Shown here: positions 15,454-16,065 of the stretch, piece after piece
Numbering within the stretch: the stretch's first letter is position 1
How the letters are laid out: the number at the start of each line of letters is the position of its first letter
Assembly (NCBI GenBank): GCA_012512605.1
Contig: JAAZDX010000119.1
Span: 1 to 16,065 of the forward strand
DNA from: Bacillota bacterium
GTDB lineage: Bacteria; Bacillota; UBA4882; UBA10575
Length of the DNA stretch: 16,065 nt
Direction: 5' to 3'
Notes under the pieces: model-generated
Told to the model about the DNA's origin: nothing
Databases searched by the model: none
Seen by the model: only the letters and a program-made list of their open reading frames with translations
Made by a program: the position numbers and the translations under genes

Positions 15454-15499
15454 AATTTGCTTATTATCTAAATTATTTCTCCGGTTTTCTCTGGGAAGG

Positions 15500-16065
15500 A
15501 TGATTGAAAAAGTGAGTAAAGAAAAAGAGGTTAAAAAGCCTAATTTGTCCTTAAATGAGCAAGTTAAAGGCAACAATGATCAAGAAACGCTCAAAGCAGC
15601 CGCGATCAAAGAGATCCTTTCTTTAGGCAAGAAAAAGGGTGTTGTGACGTATAAGGACATCATGGACACCTTTGAGCAAATTGATCTTGCGCCGGAGGAA
15701 ATCGATGGGATCTATGAACTGCTAACCAATAAAGGCATTGATTTTGTGGCTGAAGATGAGGAACCCAAGGGCAATGAGGCTGGTGACGGTGAGGAAGACC
15801 AAGAAGTCGATCTTTCCCTCCCGGAAGGGATCTCACTGGATGATCCGGTCCGGATGTATTTGAAAGAGATCGGACGGGTGCCCCTTTTGTCGCCAGAAGA
15901 CGAATTAGAGCTGGCGCGTCGGGCGCAAAATGGTGATGAAAACGCTAAACGGCGGTTGGCCGAAGCCAATCTGCGTTTGGTGGTAAGTATCGCCAAAAGG
16001 TATGTCGGGCGCGGTATGCTTTTTCTCGATCTAATACAGGAAGGGAACCTGGGCTTGATTAAAGC
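15500..16065 (+). CDS. rpoD: RNA polymerase primary sigma factor (partial, runs off the right edge)
   Basis: The first 188 codons of the housekeeping sigma factor (SigA/RpoD), which directs RNA polymerase to -35/-10 promoters. Region 1.1 is seen at about 30-85 (AAAIKEILSLGKKKGVVTYKD ... TNKGIDFV in pieces), then an acidic linker (EDEEPKGNEAGDGEEDQE), region 1.2 from about 113 (DDPVRMYLKEIGRVPLLSPE) and the start of region 2 (EANLRLVVSIAKRYVGRGML, FLDLIQEGNLGLIKA) at the edge. Start is uncertain: ATG at 15500 lies directly against GGGAAGG, while GTG at 15512 is about 12 bases from it; ATG is reported. There is no terminator between dnaG and this gene, so they are probably co-transcribed. Confidence 0.95.
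   Translation, partial: MIEKVSKEKEVKKPNLSLNEQVKGNNDQETLKAAAIKEILSLGKKKGVVTYKDIMDTFEQIDLAPEEIDGIYELLTNKGIDFVAEDEEPKGNEAGDGEEDQEVDLSLPEGISLDDPVRMYLKEIGRVPLLSPEDELELARRAQNGDENAKRRLAEANLRLVVSIAKRYVGRGMLFLDLIQEGNLGLIK

Overview
The window looks like a chromosomal segment of a spore-forming member of the Bacillota (Clostridia/Limnochordia-like, moderately GC-rich). The evidence is the TepA-type ClpP-like protease followed by a YlzJ homologue and a SpoIIIE/FtsK translocase, then a RodZ-like protein and the primase-sigma factor pair dnaG-rpoD, together with strong AGGAGG-type ribosome binding sites and some GTG/TTG starts. The genus cannot be fixed from sequence reading alone.

Left part (1-7031) is a surface polysaccharide locus. 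On the minus strand, read from right to left, there is a long-form glucose-1-phosphate nucleotidyltransferase (RmlA type, 7031-5979), then three family 2 glycosyltransferases whose ends overlap by 10-14 bases (5899-3641). A plus-strand CgeB-like glycosyltransferase (2578-3648) meets this cluster tail to tail, with an 8-base overlap. Divergent from it is a second minus-strand cluster: a family 2 glycosyltransferase (2299-1451), a GT-D-fold putative glycosyltransferase overlapping it by 11 bases (1461-679), and another family 2 glycosyltransferase (about 593 to beyond base 1) broken by a one-base frameshift near 364. Together these supply an activated sugar and at least six transferases for a glycan (cell wall polysaccharide, S-layer glycan or spore coat glycan). 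No rmlB/C/D, flippase, polymerase or export gene lies inside the window.

Right part (7500-16065) is housekeeping and all on the plus strand: tepA, ylzJ, a strong intrinsic terminator, a Na/Pi-cotransporter-like gene with PhoU-like C-terminus, spoIIIE/ftsK, rodZ-like, dnaG and the 5' part of rpoD (sigA). tepA-ylzJ-spoIIIE is a known Bacillota order; here the Na/Pi-like gene sits between ylzJ and spoIIIE, 2 bases before spoIIIE. dnaG-rpoD is the conserved core of the macromolecular synthesis operon.

No mobile element, CRISPR array, tRNA or rRNA was seen. No wholly new system is evident. The points most worth checking are the loss of the family QSSS signature in both halves of the Na/Pi-like protein, the frameshifted glycosyltransferase, the GT-D protein inside the sugar locus, and a seven-codon leader reading frame coupled to dnaG.
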